NCBI GenBank assembly: GCA_023665525.1
Contig: JAMPDT010000010.1
Location: 1 to 33,499 of the forward strand
Length of the DNA stretch: 33,499 nucleotides
Source: Butyrivibrio sp.
Lineage (GTDB): Bacteria > Bacillota > Clostridia > Lachnospirales > Lachnospiraceae
Direction of reading: 5' to 3'
Part shown: positions 15,841 to 24,691 of the stretch, one piece after another
How the letters are laid out: the number at the start of each line of letters is the position of its first letter
How positions within the stretch are numbered: position 1 is the first letter of the stretch
The notes under the pieces: generated by a model
Database searches by the model: none
The model's input: the letters and a program-made list of their open reading frames with translations, nothing else
What the model was told of the DNA's origin: nothing
Program-made: the position numbers and the translations under genes

Positions 15841-16637
15841 TATATCACCTTTACATAGCTGTTCTCGTTCTTGTATATAAGCCTGATTCCGAGCGCCGAC
15901 ACAAGCGCGGAGCCGGCAAACCATGCGAGCAGCCACTTGTAATGCGGAGCCTGTCCGTACAAAAGAATGTCCCTCATCGACGAAATCAGGAGCGCCATCG
16001 GGTTGCATTCCGTCACCAGCCGCCCCACGGACGCGCCGAACTGCTTGCCCACGCGAAGCTCGATGTTGTAGAAAACGCCCGTCAGATAAAACATTATCCT
16101 TAGGAAAATTCTCAGCACGTTCGCCAAATCGTCAACATACACGCCGAAATGAAGCAGAAACGTGCAGATCGCGAACGTCACCGTAAACAGCGTCAGCATT
16201 ATGGGTATGAGCCACAGCAGGTTCCATGTCACGGGAACCTTATATACTATCATCATAATGATTATTATGCCAAAGGAAACCAGCATTTTAAAGCCGTTCA
16301 CATACGCCTTTACGAGGATAAGCATATATTTGGGCAGATAGACCTTGGATACTATGGATTTGTTATTTTTTACAATCTGCACGGCTGACAGGAGCATTCG
16401 GTTAAAAAAGTCCCACATCGTGATTCCGATAAATATGAAAAGAACGTAGTAGTCCTCCTTCATACCGAATACCCTGCCGAACACGAAGGCGTACACTAAC
16501 ATAAAGCAGAAGGGCTCCAATATCCACCAAAGCCAATTCAGGTAGGAATTGGCAACTTCTGCTTTAAGCTCTGACTTGCCGGCATAAATAACAAATCTTG
16601 CGTGTTTTTTTAAGTCTGCAAAAAATCTTTTCATCAT
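15840..16637 (-). CDS. Polysaccharide/teichoic acid ABC exporter, permease (TagG/Wzm type)
   Basis: The 265-residue ABC-2 permease has an amphipathic N-terminus and about six membrane segments (near 35-55, 63-85, 112-133, 140-165, 175-195 and 232-252). The motif NSYLNWLWWILEP (about 30-42) is typical of TagG/Wzm proteins. With the ATPase after it, it would export a lipid-linked polymer built in the cytoplasm. Two adjacent ATGs (16637, 16634) are possible starts. It begins 15 nt after the glgP stop with no terminator between, so it appears to lie on the same transcript. Confidence 0.93.
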   Translation of the reverse strand: MMKRFFADLKKHARFVIYAGKSELKAEVANSYLNWLWWILEPFCFMLVYAFVFGRVFGMKEDYYVLFIFIGITMWDFFNRMLLSAVQIVKNNKSIVSKVYLPKYMLILVKAYVNGFKMLVSFGIIIIMMIVYKVPVTWNLLWLIPIMLTLFTVTFAICTFLLHFGVYVDDLANVLRIFLRIMFYLTGVFYNIELRVGKQFGASVGRLVTECNPMALLISSMRDILLYGQAPHYKWLLAWFAGSALVSALGIRLIYKNENSYVKVI

Positions 16638-16652
16638 GCCACCGATATTAAA

Positions 16653-19103
16653 TTAAAGCTCAACCTTAACCTTGTCAAGGCGCCATATATCCCTGACATA
16701 CTCCTCGATGGTTCTGTCCGAGGAGAATTTTCCGCTGCACGCGGTGTTGAGCATCGCAGAGCGCGCCCAGCCCTCGCTGTCGCGGTACTTTTCTTCTATT
16801 CTGGACTGCGCGTCGGCATACGAGCGGAAGTCCTTGAGAATAAAGTATACGTCGGGTCTCTTGTCGTAGAGCAGGGAATTGTATATATCCCTGAAGCGCT
16901 CGGAATCGTCGGGCGAGTAGAAGCCGTTTATAAGCTGCATAAGCACCTGCCTGATCTCCTGGTCGTTGTTGAAAATATCCTGGGGATTGTAGCCGCCCTC
17001 GTTCTGATATTTGATTACCTCGTCCGCGCTTAAGCCGAAAATAACCGCGTTTTCCTCTCCGACCTCGTTTACGATCTCCACGTTCGCGCCGTCCATGGTT
17101 CCGATCGTAACGGCTCCGTTGAGCATAAACTTCATATTGCCCGTTCCCGACGCCTCCTTGCTCGCGGTCGAGATCTGCTCGCTCACGTCCGCAGCCGCGA
17201 AAATCATTTCCGCGTTGGACACGCGGTAGTTCTCTATGAATACGACCTTGATTTTGCCGTTAATCGACTTATCGTTATTGACAACGTCAGCAACGCTGTT
17301 TATAAGCTTTATCGTAAGCTTCGCCCTTCTGTATCCCGCCGCCGCCTTTGCGCCGAAAATAAAGGTTCTCGGATAGAACTCCATTTCGGGGTGCGCCTTG
17401 ATTTTGTTGTAGAGGTACATAACATGAAGTATGTTGAGGAGCTGTCTTTTATACTCATGCAGACGCTTCACCTGTACGTCGAATATCGAGCGGGGATCAA
17501 CGTCAACTCCGTTATGCTCCTTAATATACGCGGCAAGCCTGAGTTTATTCTGATATTTGATCTGCATAAACTCCTGACGGCTCAGCTCGTCGTCCGCGTA
17601 AACCGCAAGCTTCTTTATGTGCGAAAGGTCGGTGATCCATTCGTCGCCTATCTTGCGCGTTACCCAGTCCGCAAGCAGGGGGTTGCCATGGAGAAGGAAG
17701 CGTCTCTGCGTGATGCCGTTTGTCTTGTTGTTGAATTTTTCGGGCATCATCTCGTAGAAATCCCTAAGCTCCTGTTTCTTGAGAATCTCTGTGTGGAGCG
17801 CCGCAACGCCGTTTACCGAGAAGCCCGCAACGATTGCGAGGTTTGCCATTTTAACCTGACCGTCGTATACGATCGCCATTTTGGCGATTTTATCCTGATT
17901 GCCCGGATATGTCTTCTTTATTTCCTCGACAAAGCGTCTGTTAATCTCCTCGACAATCTGATAGATTCTCGGAAGAAGCCTTGAAAACAGCTCGATGGGC
18001 CACTTTTCGAGCGCCTCCGCCATAATCGTATGGTTCGTGTAGGCGCACGCCTTGGTGGTAACCGCCCACGCCTCGTCCCAGGTGAGCTTTTCGTCGTCCA
18101 TAAGGATCCTCATAAGCTCGGCGACCGTAACCGTGGGGTGCGTGTCGTTGAGCTGGAAGCATACCTTTTCATAAAGCCTGCGCACGTCGCTGTGGCTTGC
18201 CTTGTATTTGGCGACCGCCCTCTGAATGCTTGCCGATACGAAGAAATACTGCTGCTTTAAGCGCAGCTCCTTGCCCGCGTAATGGTCGTCGCAGGGATAA
18301 AGCACCTCGCATATGGTCTTGGCGAGATTTTCCTGCTCGACCGCCTTATGGTAATCTCCCTTGTCAAAGGAGCTGAGATTGAACTGCTGGATCGGCTCGG
18401 CGTCCCATATTCTCAGGGTATTGACGACATTGTTGCCGTAGCCGACGACGGGAAGGTCGTAGGGAACGGCGCGCACTGACTGGTAGCCCTCCTGCTTGAA
18501 ATGCTCTCTTCCCGTTTCGTCCGTATAGGTGCTTACATAGCCGCCGAATTTGACCTCGACCGCATACTCGGGTCTTTTCACCTCAAAGGGATTGCCGTCC
18601 CTGAGCCAGTCGTCGGGAATTTCCATCTGATAGCCGTTCTCGATTTTCTGCGCGAACATTCCGTATCTGTAACGGATCCCACATCCGTACGCGGGATAGC
18701 CGAGCGACGAAAGCGAATCGAGGAAGCACGCCGCAAGACGTCCCAAACCGCCGTTTCCGAGCGCCGCGTCCATCTCCTGATCCTCAATCACGTTAAGGTC
18801 GAAGCCCATCTCGTCGAGAGCCTCCCTGACCTCGTTGTAGCAGGTAAGGTTAATCATGCTGTTTCCGAGCGCGCGGCCCATAAGGAACTCCATCGACATA
18901 TAGTAAACCGTCTTTGCGTCCTGCTTTTCAAACTGCTTCTGAGAGGCGATCCACCTGTCTATTATATAATCCTTCACGGTGTAGGCAACCGCCTGGAAAA
19001 CCTGCTGTCTGCTCGCCTCGTCAAGAGTTTTGCGGTACATATTCTTGACGTTGGCAGTCACCTCTTTCTTAAATTCTTCCTTGTCAAAATTCATTTTTTC
19101 CAT
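16653..19103 (-). CDS. glgP: Glycogen/maltodextrin phosphorylase
   Basis: The 816-residue PLP enzyme (GT35) releases glucose-1-phosphate from alpha-1,4-glucans. The PLP-binding region ASGTGNMKFMLNGA has the Schiff-base Lys at residue 658; GNGGLGRLAACF and QLNDTHPTV are also conserved. The length is normal. ATG 19103 is chosen because GGGAG lies 9 nt upstream; the upstream frame start at 19130 has no ribosome site. It lies 58 nt after ileS and 15 nt before the exporter permease, with no sign of glycogen-synthesis genes nearby. The link to the polymer genes may be only positional. Confidence 0.96.
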   Translation of the reverse strand: MEKMNFDKEEFKKEVTANVKNMYRKTLDEASRQQVFQAVAYTVKDYIIDRWIASQKQFEKQDAKTVYYMSMEFLMGRALGNSMINLTCYNEVREALDEMGFDLNVIEDQEMDAALGNGGLGRLAACFLDSLSSLGYPAYGCGIRYRYGMFAQKIENGYQMEIPDDWLRDGNPFEVKRPEYAVEVKFGGYVSTYTDETGREHFKQEGYQSVRAVPYDLPVVGYGNNVVNTLRIWDAEPIQQFNLSSFDKGDYHKAVEQENLAKTICEVLYPCDDHYAGKELRLKQQYFFVSASIQRAVAKYKASHSDVRRLYEKVCFQLNDTHPTVTVAELMRILMDDEKLTWDEAWAVTTKACAYTNHTIMAEALEKWPIELFSRLLPRIYQIVEEINRRFVEEIKKTYPGNQDKIAKMAIVYDGQVKMANLAIVAGFSVNGVAALHTEILKKQELRDFYEMMPEKFNNKTNGITQRRFLLHGNPLLADWVTRKIGDEWITDLSHIKKLAVYADDELSRQEFMQIKYQNKLRLAAYIKEHNGVDVDPRSIFDVQVKRLHEYKRQLLNILHVMYLYNKIKAHPEMEFYPRTFIFGAKAAAGYRRAKLTIKLINSVADVVNNDKSINGKIKVVFIENYRVSNAEMIFAAADVSEQISTASKEASGTGNMKFMLNGAVTIGTMDGANVEIVNEVGEENAVIFGLSADEVIKYQNEGGYNPQDIFNNDQEIRQVLMQLINGFYSPDDSERFRDIYNSLLYDKRPDVYFILKDFRSYADAQSRIEEKYRDSEGWARSAMLNTACSGKFSSDRTIEEYVRDIWRLDKVKVEL

Positions 19104-19161
19104 TTCTTTTTCTCCCTTGTCCTTCCGCATAGCGGGTACTGAAAACCGTATTGATTCCGCA

Positions 19162-22100
19162 TTAATTTTTGGCGACTCCGAGCGTTACGTTTTCGCCGTT
19201 GATGTTCCATTCCTTAACGCAGCCCTCTGTTTTTCCAAGCTCTATCGCAGTCGCGAGCACCTCGGACTTTATCTCGTCCGCGTTTTTGTCCAAAAGAGCG
19301 GCTATCCTGTCGCTGTCCGCGGCATAAACCGTTATTTTGTCCATAACCTCGAAGCCCGCTTCTTTTCTCATGGTCTGGATCTTGCTGATAAGCTCCCTTA
19401 CGAAGCCCTCCTCTATCAGCTCCTCGGAAAGCCTTGTGTCAAGCACCACGGTCACGCCGTAATCGCTCGCCGACTCATATCCCTCGGTCTGCGCAATCTC
19501 TATGAGCAGATCCTCCTTGCCAAGCTCGACCCTTTCCCCGTCAAAATCAAAGACGAGCGCGCCCTTTTCGTTGAGTTCGTCCATGGCGGCGTTTCCGTCG
19601 ATCTCCGAAAGCGCCTGTCTGATCCGCCCGAGAAGCTTTCCGTACCTGGGGCCCACGGTCTTAAGCTGGGGCTTGAAGCCGTAGGAGCTGTAAGCCCTCA
19701 CGTCGTCGGTAAACTCCACCCTCTTGACGTTAAGCTCCTCTCTGATTATATCCGTAAAAAATTCGGAAAGCTCGAACGGAGCCTTGACATACATCATGCC
19801 TATGGGCTGGCGGTTCTTTATGTTCGCGGCGTTGCGGCACGCACGGCCGATAACGACCGTTTTAAGAACCTCATCCATATTTTTCTCAAGCTCGCCGTCG
19901 ATCCACGCCTCATTGACGGCGGGGAAATCGCAAAGATGTACGCTTTCGGGCGCATCCGCGTCAATGCTCTTTACAAGATTGAGGTATATTTCCTCCGTCA
20001 TAAAGGGAATCATGGGCGCCGCCGCCTTGCACAGCGTAACGAGCGCGGTGTAGAGCGTCATGTATGCGTTTATTTTATCCTGCTCCATTCCCTTCGCCCA
20101 AAAGCGTTCGCGCGAGCGTCTTACGTACCAGTTGCTCAAATCATCGACAAATTCCTCAAGCGCCCTCGTGGTTTCGGGAATCCTGTACGCCGCAAGGTTT
20201 TCGTCAACCGCCCTCACAAGCGAATTAAGCTTTGACAGGATCCATTTATCCATAACGGAGAGCTTATCGTATTCAAGAGAATATTTTGTCGCGTCAAATT
20301 CATCTATATTCGCGTAAAGCACAAAAAATGCGTAGGTGTTCCATATCGTACCCAAAAACTTGCGTTGTCCCTCCGTAACCGCCTTGTCGTAGAAGCGGTT
20401 GGGAAGCCAAGGCGCGGAATTTGAGTAAAAGTACCATCTTATAGCGTCCGCGCCGTGCGTTTTGAGCGCGTCGAACGGATCGACCGCGTTGCCCTTTGAC
20501 TTGCTCATCTTCTGTCCGTTCTCGTCCTGTACAAGACCGAGAACGATTACATTTTTGTACGCGGACTTATTGAAAAGAAGCGTGGATTCCGCAAGCAGCG
20601 AGTAGAACCAGCCTCTTGTCTGATCAACCGCCTCCGATATGAAATCCGCGGGGAACTGCTTTTCAAAAAGCTCCTTGTTTTCAAAGGGATAATGGTGCTG
20701 CGCAAACGGCATCGCGCCCGAATCGAACCAGCAGTCTATAACCTCGGGCACCCTGCGCATAGTTTTTCCGCAGTCGGGGCACTTAATCGTCACCTCGTCG
20801 ATAAACGGGCGGTGAAGCTCAATATCGTCGGGGCAGTTGTCCGACATTTCCTTAAGCTCCGCGATGCTTCCGATCGAATGCATTTTTCCGCAGTCCGCGC
20901 ACTGCCATATATTAAGGGGCGTTCCCCAATATCTGTTGCGGCTGATTCCCCAGTCCTGCACATTTTCAAGCCATGAGCCGAAGCGTCCCGTGCCTATGGT
21001 TTCGGGAATCCAGTTTATTGTATTGTTGTTGCGGATAAGGTCGTCCTTGACCGCCGTCATTTTTATGAACCACGACTCGCGCGCATAGTAGATGAGCGGC
21101 GTGTCGCACCTCCAGCAAAACGGGTAATCGTGCTCGAATTTGGGTGCGTCAAAAAGCTTTCCCTGCTCCTCCAAATCCTTTAGTATCTGCGGGTCGGCTT
21201 TTTTTACAAAAAGTCCCGCGTAAGGAGTTTCCTCCGTCATATTTCCCTTGCCGTCAACAAACTGTATGAAAGGGAGGTCGTAGCCCCGCCCGATTCTCGC
21301 GTCGTCCTCGCCGAACGCGGGAGCGATGTGGACGATTCCCGTACCGTCCGACATCGTTACATAGGTGTCGCTTGTAACAAAATGCGCCTTTTTGCCCTGC
21401 TTTGCGGCAGCCAGCCCCGCGCACTCAAAAAGCGGCTCGTACTCCTTTCCCTCAAGCTCCTTTCCGACACAGCGCTCAAGCACCTCGTACGCCTTGCTTT
21501 CATCACCGGCAAGCTTCCCGAGCACCTTATCGAGCAGCGCCTCAGCCATAATATAGGTATGTCCGTCCGCCGCCTTGACCTTGCAGTAAGCTTCGTTCGG
21601 GTTTACGCAGAGCGCGGTATTGGACGGAAGCGTCCACGGCGTCGTCGTCCACGCGAGAAAATACGCGTCCTCGCCCTTGATTTTAAAGCGCACCACAGCC
21701 GAGCGTTCCTTCACGCTCTTATAGCCCTGCGCGACCTCGTGCGACGAAAGCGGCGTTCCGCAGCGCGGGCAGTAGGGTACAATCTTAAAGCCCTTGTAAA
21801 GCAGCCCCTTGTTCCATATTTCCTTAAGCGCCCACCATTCGGACTCTATATAATCGTTCTCATAGGTAACGTAGGGGTTCTCCATATCCGCCCAAAAGCC
21901 GACGGTCCCCGAGAAATCCTCCCACATTCCTTTATATTTCCATACGCTTTCCTTGCAAAAGCCGATAAAAGGCTCAAGCCCGTACTCCTCAATCTGCTCC
22001 TTGCCGTCAAGACCGAGCTTTTTTTCCACCTCAAGCTCCACGGGCAGCCCGTGGGTGTCCCAGCCCGCCTTGCGCGGCACCATATATCCCTTCATCGTCC

Positions 22101-22314
22101 TGTAACGGGGAATCATATCCTTTATAACCCTTGTAAGCACGTGCCCGATATGCGGCTTGCCGTTCGCCGTGGGCGGTCCGTCGTAAAAGGTATAGGTCGG
22201 GCAGTTTTCACGCATTTTCATGCTCTTTTCAAAAATACGGTTATCCCTCCAAAACTGCTCCACGTGTTTTTCCCTCTCAACGAATTTGAGGTCTGTTGAC
22301 ACTTTTTCGTACAT
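19162..22314 (-). CDS. ileS: Isoleucyl-tRNA synthetase, long (type 2-like) form
   Basis: The 1050-residue class I synthetase charges tRNA-Ile. HIGH is at 55-58 (NGKPHIGHV) and KMSKS at 602-606. The editing domain spans about 200-400 with TTTPWTLPSN and GTGIVHIAPAFGEDD. Cys pairs at 182/185, 472/475 and 512/515 may bind zinc. Its length and FYDGPPTANGKPHIGH signature fit the eukaryote-like type 2 group, known for low sensitivity to mupirocin; that property is family knowledge, not seen here. ATG 22314 has AAGGAGG 11 nt upstream. A T-box leader with specifier ATC precedes it. Confidence 0.97.
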   Translation of the reverse strand: MYEKVSTDLKFVEREKHVEQFWRDNRIFEKSMKMRENCPTYTFYDGPPTANGKPHIGHVLTRVIKDMIPRYRTMKGYMVPRKAGWDTHGLPVELEVEKKLGLDGKEQIEEYGLEPFIGFCKESVWKYKGMWEDFSGTVGFWADMENPYVTYENDYIESEWWALKEIWNKGLLYKGFKIVPYCPRCGTPLSSHEVAQGYKSVKERSAVVRFKIKGEDAYFLAWTTTPWTLPSNTALCVNPNEAYCKVKAADGHTYIMAEALLDKVLGKLAGDESKAYEVLERCVGKELEGKEYEPLFECAGLAAAKQGKKAHFVTSDTYVTMSDGTGIVHIAPAFGEDDARIGRGYDLPFIQFVDGKGNMTEETPYAGLFVKKADPQILKDLEEQGKLFDAPKFEHDYPFCWRCDTPLIYYARESWFIKMTAVKDDLIRNNNTINWIPETIGTGRFGSWLENVQDWGISRNRYWGTPLNIWQCADCGKMHSIGSIAELKEMSDNCPDDIELHRPFIDEVTIKCPDCGKTMRRVPEVIDCWFDSGAMPFAQHHYPFENKELFEKQFPADFISEAVDQTRGWFYSLLAESTLLFNKSAYKNVIVLGLVQDENGQKMSKSKGNAVDPFDALKTHGADAIRWYFYSNSAPWLPNRFYDKAVTEGQRKFLGTIWNTYAFFVLYANIDEFDATKYSLEYDKLSVMDKWILSKLNSLVRAVDENLAAYRIPETTRALEEFVDDLSNWYVRRSRERFWAKGMEQDKINAYMTLYTALVTLCKAAAPMIPFMTEEIYLNLVKSIDADAPESVHLCDFPAVNEAWIDGELEKNMDEVLKTVVIGRACRNAANIKNRQPIGMMYVKAPFELSEFFTDIIREELNVKRVEFTDDVRAYSSYGFKPQLKTVGPRYGKLLGRIRQALSEIDGNAAMDELNEKGALVFDFDGERVELGKEDLLIEIAQTEGYESASDYGVTVVLDTRLSEELIEEGFVRELISKIQTMRKEAGFEVMDKITVYAADSDRIAALLDKNADEIKSEVLATAIELGKTEGCVKEWNINGENVTLGVAKN

Positions 22315-22384
22315 GAATGATAATTCCTCCTTAATTACCGCGCCGCCTGTTTTGCGCGCGTCGGCGTCCCTTGCGGCATAAGGC

Positions 22385-22416
22385 AAAAAGCCTCTGCCAA
22401 TTATGATGGCAGAGGC
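22385..22416 (-). terminator. T-box attenuator terminator
   Basis: A perfect 10-bp stem (22407-22416 with 22390-22399) with a 7-nt loop is followed on the minus strand by TTTTT (22389-22385). It lies 70 nt before ileS and would stop transcription when tRNA-Ile is charged. Confidence 0.93.
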
Positions 22417-22655
22417 GCGATTATTTCAAGAATAAGTAAAAGCGGCGCGCTGCGGCGTCAGCGTCATCGGCATACCAGCATATGCGTCCTCTGTAACGGG
22501 AGAATCCCGGCGTTTCCTACTTGCACGGCGCGGCTTTCGGTCGGCGACTCCGGAGTGATATTCGTTTCATGCCTACTTGCACCGCTTCCCAGCAAGCGCG
22601 GCTCTCTTTGGCGTTCGGAATGTACTACTGTCTCCTTCACGGTCTTTAATCAATT
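22390..22655 (-). promoter_or_regulatory. Isoleucine T-box leader (tRNA-sensing riboswitch) of ileS
   Basis: Reading the minus strand, several T-box landmarks appear in the right order: GAAGGAGACAGTAGTA, the AGAGAGCC block of the upper Stem I, GAATATCACTCC with the Ile codon ATC as specifier (22559-22557), a GTAGG...CCGGG part and the F-box CCGTTA (22499-22494). An intrinsic terminator follows. Uncharged tRNA-Ile would favour an antiterminator and raise ileS expression. The usual T-box core AGGGTGGNACCGCG is not recognisable. The nearest match is TGGT at 22477-22474, and CAGAGG (22493-22488) could pair with CCTCTG of the terminator. Folding was not computed. Confidence 0.85.
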
Positions 22656-22661
22656 AAACGT

Positions 22662-22690
22662 ATTGTAGCGTTAAGAAAAGTATTTGTCAA
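22662..22690 (-). promoter_or_regulatory. Strong sigma-A promoter of the ileS leader
   Basis: On the minus strand a perfect TTGACA (22690-22685), a 17-nt spacer and TACAAT (22667-22662) are seen. The predicted start is near 22655, just before the T-box Stem I. Confidence 0.9.
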
Positions 22691-22695
22691 GTGGC

Positions 22696-22725
22696 GCGGA
22701 CAAAATATGCAATATCTTTGTCCGC
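22696..22725. repeat. 30-bp inverted repeat between the EAL gene and the ileS promoter
   Basis: GCGGACAAA and TTTGTCCGC form a 9-bp perfect stem, and inner ATAT arms could extend it. It lies 18 nt past the EAL gene stop and 5 nt before the ileS -35 hexamer. There is no U-rich tail, so it is either a weak end-of-gene hairpin or a binding site for a regulator; which one is not clear. Confidence 0.7.
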
Positions 22726-22743
22726 CGTCCGATACCGCGTTGT

Positions 22744-24675
22744 TCAGGCTCCCCCGTTCACATTGGATATGTATGTGACAAAATCCTTTTTCGGAATCGG
22801 CTTTGAAAAGAAATAGCCCTGAATAAAGTCGCATTTAAGATCCGAAAATGCGTCGAGCGCCTCTTGGGTCTCAATGCCCTCCACGACAATCTCCATATTC
22901 ATATCCTTCAGCATTTTAACCGTATTCTTTATGACGATCCACATCTTGGAATTTTTTATTTCGTCCACAAAGGATTTGTCGAGCTTAACGATTCTTAACG
23001 GGAGCTGAATCACACGCTTCATATTGGAATAGCCCGTCCCGTAATCGTCCAGCGAAAAGCTCAGTCCCGCCCCGACAAGCCTCTCGAGATTCTCCTTCAT
23101 AACCTTCTGCTCGTAAGCCATAACGCTTTCGGTGATTTCAAGATTAATCCTATCGGGAGAAACGCCGTATTTTTTCATAACGGAAAGCAGCGTGTCCGAC
23201 AAATCGACATTCATAAGCTGCACCACCGAAAGATTAACCTCTATGTAATCAAGCCCCAGCTCCCCAAACTCATCGCTCGCGATAAAACGGCACACCTTCT
23301 CGAAAACAAATTCGCCTATCCTGTGGATCGCTCCGCTTTTCTCGGCTGCGGCAACCAGTATCTGTGGCGATATAAAGCCCAGCCGCGGATCGTACAGACG
23401 CAGAAGCGCCTCCGCCGCCACTATTTTCCCGCGCTCCGTCGAATATATTGGCTGGTAATATACCTGAAAGCTGCCTCTGTCGAGCGCCCTCTCTATAATA
23501 ACGTCGATATTGTTCTGAATATCAAGCTGCTTCTCATCGTAAAGCCTGCCAGCAACCATAACCTGTCCCGTATAGTAATTTCTTTCGTGGAAGTCCATTC
23601 CGAAGGACATAAGAGCCTTAAAGTCATGGATTTCCTCGGGACAGCGCGCCAGTATGATAAAAGGCATAAGCCCGATATTCAAGCCTCTTATGCTGATCTG
23701 ATTTTTCAGCTCCTGATTAAGAAGCTCCGCCATGCTCTCCGCCTTGTCATGATTTTCCTCGCGGAAAACCATTCTGAACCTGCCGCTGTCAAGGTAGTAC
23801 AAATCGGCGTAGCCGCGCGTTTTTTTGTTGATCCTGCGAATCGTGTCGGCAACCTTTTTAAGCACGTCTGTCGTCGCGTTAAAATCTATCATCGAGCTGA
23901 TTTTTTGAAAATTGGCGATATTGAGCATAATGATATACATATGCTTGTTGTTGTAAAAGGAACGCTTCATATCGTGAGCATACGCGCTGAACTTCATAAG
24001 ATTGGTAAACGTATCGACGTAGTCCTCGGGACGCTGGAGCCCCAGGCTCATAATCAGCAGACCGATTGCGCCGAAAAACATTTCGATAAGCGCCGAGGGG
24101 AAGAAAAGCTGAATAAGCATAGCTGCCAAGTCAATCGGAATGACCGCGACGACCGCGACTATATTGGCAAATCCGAATAATTTATGGTAGTACACAATAT
24201 AGACGATTACGAAAACAACATACAGCGCCGTAACCGCGTACATCAGCCAAAACATCGGTCCGCGCGCATAGCCTCCCTCAACCGAAAACATAATGTTATT
24301 GAACGGGTTGACGGCAAAAGCGGCAAGCACCGCCGTAAGCGGCAGCGACATAACGACGCAAAGCAAGGGATTTTTTCGCAGCTTGTGCCACGTATCCGTC
24401 AGACTTATTATAAAAAGCAGGCACAGCGGCACGGTCATAATATGCGTAATCAGATACCCCGTGTGCGCCACATAAAGCAAGGACAGGCTTACCGCCTGCT
24501 TTCCGTCCAAAATAACCGAGGCAATATCAAACACCGTCGAAGCGACGGACACCAAAATAATGCCCAAAAAAACGCGATTGGACCTGTCGTGCGTCATTTT
24601 GCTTGAGGTTCGCGAAACCACGAGCACAATCAGCAAAATAAGTGCGGCAATATCAAAGCTTACGCTCTTTCCCAT
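22744..24675 (-). CDS. Membrane c-di-GMP phosphodiesterase (7-8 helices, degenerate GGDEF, EAL)
   Basis: The 643-residue protein has about seven or eight membrane helices in residues 5-212, a GGDEF-like fold (about 225-370) and an EAL domain (about 388-638). The GGDEF signature place reads LDSGRF (295-300), so no cyclase activity is expected. The EAL catalytic set is complete: EALLR (422-426), Asn481, Glu513 in EITES, Asp543-Asp544 in DDYGTGYS, Lys565, Glu599 in VEGIET and Gln619. It should hydrolyse c-di-GMP, with the N-terminal helices as sensor. It starts 16 nt after the plsC-like gene stop, with GGGAGGAA before the ATG, and is probably co-transcribed with it. Confidence 0.93.
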   Translation of the reverse strand: MGKSVSFDIAALILLIVLVVSRTSSKMTHDRSNRVFLGIILVSVASTVFDIASVILDGKQAVSLSLLYVAHTGYLITHIMTVPLCLLFIISLTDTWHKLRKNPLLCVVMSLPLTAVLAAFAVNPFNNIMFSVEGGYARGPMFWLMYAVTALYVVFVIVYIVYYHKLFGFANIVAVVAVIPIDLAAMLIQLFFPSALIEMFFGAIGLLIMSLGLQRPEDYVDTFTNLMKFSAYAHDMKRSFYNNKHMYIIMLNIANFQKISSMIDFNATTDVLKKVADTIRRINKKTRGYADLYYLDSGRFRMVFREENHDKAESMAELLNQELKNQISIRGLNIGLMPFIILARCPEEIHDFKALMSFGMDFHERNYYTGQVMVAGRLYDEKQLDIQNNIDVIIERALDRGSFQVYYQPIYSTERGKIVAAEALLRLYDPRLGFISPQILVAAAEKSGAIHRIGEFVFEKVCRFIASDEFGELGLDYIEVNLSVVQLMNVDLSDTLLSVMKKYGVSPDRINLEITESVMAYEQKVMKENLERLVGAGLSFSLDDYGTGYSNMKRVIQLPLRIVKLDKSFVDEIKNSKMWIVIKNTVKMLKDMNMEIVVEGIETQEALDAFSDLKCDFIQGYFFSKPIPKKDFVTYISNVNGGA

Positions 24676-24691
24676 TTAATATTCCTCCCAC

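Noticed and set aside
7005-16637. The polymer cluster as a lic1-type choline locus
   Set aside because: LicD homologues are present, but no choline kinase, choline transporter or LicC-type gene is seen; the TarI-like and TagF-type genes fit polyol-phosphate better.
22387-22743. Possible coding sequence in the longest gene-free stretch
   Set aside because: The short frames overlap the T-box leader, its promoter and the end of the EAL gene and have no coding pattern.
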